A stretch of DNA of 5,197 bases, from assembly GCA_024762915.1 (NCBI GenBank), contig JANTGL010000212.1, positions 1 to 5,197 on the forward strand, given 5' to 3'. A model generated the notes under the pieces. That model was given only the letters and a program-made list of their open reading frames with translations. It was not told where the DNA came from and did not search any database. A program made the position numbers and the translations under genes. This stretch comes from Bacteroidales bacterium. Its GTDB lineage: Bacteria; Bacteroidota; Bacteroidia; Bacteroidales; JAADGE01. Below are positions 4,477 through 5,197 of the stretch, in pieces; within the stretch, counting starts at the first letter, position 1, and every line of letters begins with the position of its first letter.

Positions 4477-5197
4477 TCAAATAAAGAATCAACAAATGCC
4501 TCTTTATCGAAAAGTAAAAGATTTTCTTTTTGCTCACCCACACCGATATATTTAACGGGGATTTTAAATTGGTCGGAAATACCGATTACCACGCCGCCTT
4601 TTGCCGTGCCGTCAAGTTTTGTTACGGCAAGTGCATTCACTTCGGTGGCTTTGGTAAATTGTTTGGCTTGTTCAAAGGCATTTTGTCCGGTCGAACCGTC
4701 TAAAACGAGCAGTATTTCATGCGGTGCATCAGGGATGATTTTTTGCATAACGCGCTTTACTTTCGTAAGCTCGTTCATTAAGTTAATTTTATTATGCAAA
4801 CGGCCTGCCGTATCAATAATAACAATATCGACATTATTTGCCTTTGCGGAATTAAGCGTATCAAAAGCAACGGATGCCGGATCGGCACCTGTTTTTTGTT
4901 TTACAATCGGCACATCAATACGATTTGCCCAAATATCCAATTGTTCTACGGCAGCAGCTCTGAATGTATCGGCAGCCCCGAGAACAACATTTTTTCCTTC
5001 ATTTTTAAACTTCCAAGCCAGCTTTCCGATTGTCGTGGTTTTTCCGACACCGTTAACACCCACAACCATAATTACATACGGATTGCCGTCAGAATTTATG
5101 GAATTAAACTCAGCGGTATTTGTTTCATTCTCCGAAAGCAAAGACGTTATTTCTTCTTTTAACAGTTTATTGAGTTCTTGTATGCCGAAAAACTTAT
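4473..5197 (-). CDS. ftsY: Signal recognition particle receptor FtsY, C-terminal part (5' end outside window)
   Basis: FtsY is the membrane-associated SRP receptor GTPase. It pairs with Ffh to deliver ribosomes making membrane proteins to the Sec translocon. The frame is open to the window edge and gives 240 residues plus a stop; Bacteroidota FtsY is about 320 residues, so roughly 80 N-terminal residues are missing. In the visible part, the end of the helical N domain (FFGIQELNKLLKEE) is followed by the G domain: G1 GVNGVGKTTT (46-55), the SRP-GTPase insert with ADTFRAAAVEQL, G3 DTAGR, G4 TKLDGTAKGG and GVGE near the end. The GVGEQKENLLLF ending favours FtsY over Ffh, which would carry an M domain here. 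An internal TTG at 5141 is not the start, because conserved N-domain sequence continues upstream of it. In related genomes I recall ftsY followed closely by rimO; here three genes intervene. Confidence 0.95.
   Translation of the reverse strand, partial: KFFGIQELNKLLKEEITSLLSENETNTAEFNSINSDGNPYVIMVVGVNGVGKTTTIGKLAWKFKNEGKNVVLGAADTFRAAAVEQLDIWANRIDVPIVKQKTGADPASVAFDTLNSAKANNVDIVIIDTAGRLHNKINLMNELTKVKRVMQKIIPDAPHEILLVLDGSTGQNAFEQAKQFTKATEVNALAVTKLDGTAKGGVVIGISDQFKIPVKYIGVGEQKENLLLFDKEAFVDSLFD

Noticed and set aside
4473..5141. ftsY starting at the TTG at 5141
   Set aside because: The frame stays open to the window edge and encodes the N-domain helix upstream of this codon, so the TTG is internal.
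4794..5162. Open plus-strand frame of 122 codons
   Set aside because: It is antisense to conserved ftsY GTPase motifs and Cys/Ile-rich; it is a shadow of ftsY.

Overview
The window comes from an AT-rich member of the Bacteroidota. Three things suggest this: FtsY and RimO homologues lie on the same strand in an order I recall as a conserved Bacteroidota cluster, two genes are preceded by a TAnnTTTG-type -7 box, and the leaders are A-rich with no Shine-Dalgarno sequence. The genus cannot be named from the sequence.

All five genes lie on the minus strand, so transcription runs from high to low coordinates. In that order they are: the C-terminal three quarters of FtsY (4473-5197, start outside the window); an AAA/STAND-type ATPase (3127-4284); a secreted protein of unknown function (2135-2809); a second ATPase of the AAA_14/DUF4143 type (628-1860); and the N-terminal part of RimO (1-581, end outside the window). 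FtsY (SRP receptor) and RimO (ribosomal protein S12 methylthiotransferase) are housekeeping genes. The roughly 3.9 kb between them looks like accessory DNA.

The most notable structure is that each ATPase gene sits between imperfect direct repeats of flanking DNA. The DUF4143 ATPase lies between the real start of rimO (492-629) and a degenerate second copy of the same segment (1950-2084), which includes the first 30 codons of rimO and its upstream leader. The other ATPase lies between two 48-bp copies of the sequence just downstream of ftsY (3089-3136 and 4429-4476). In both cases the downstream repeat begins at, or a few bases inside, the ATPase stop codon. The two units are similar in size (about 1.3 kb), and their repeats have diverged to a similar degree (roughly 90%). 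This suggests two independent insertions of single-gene ATPase units by a similar process. No transposase, integrase or tRNA is visible.

Smaller features are a 102-bp MITE/REP-like element with imperfect terminal inverted repeats (2953-3054), an 11-bp inverted repeat just upstream of the DUF4143 ATPase promoter, and a periodic motif ACC-N4-GGT-N5-ACC-N4-GGT. That motif occurs in both 48-bp repeats and, degenerate, in the leader of the upstream ATPase. I see no complete defence system, CRISPR array or RNA gene.
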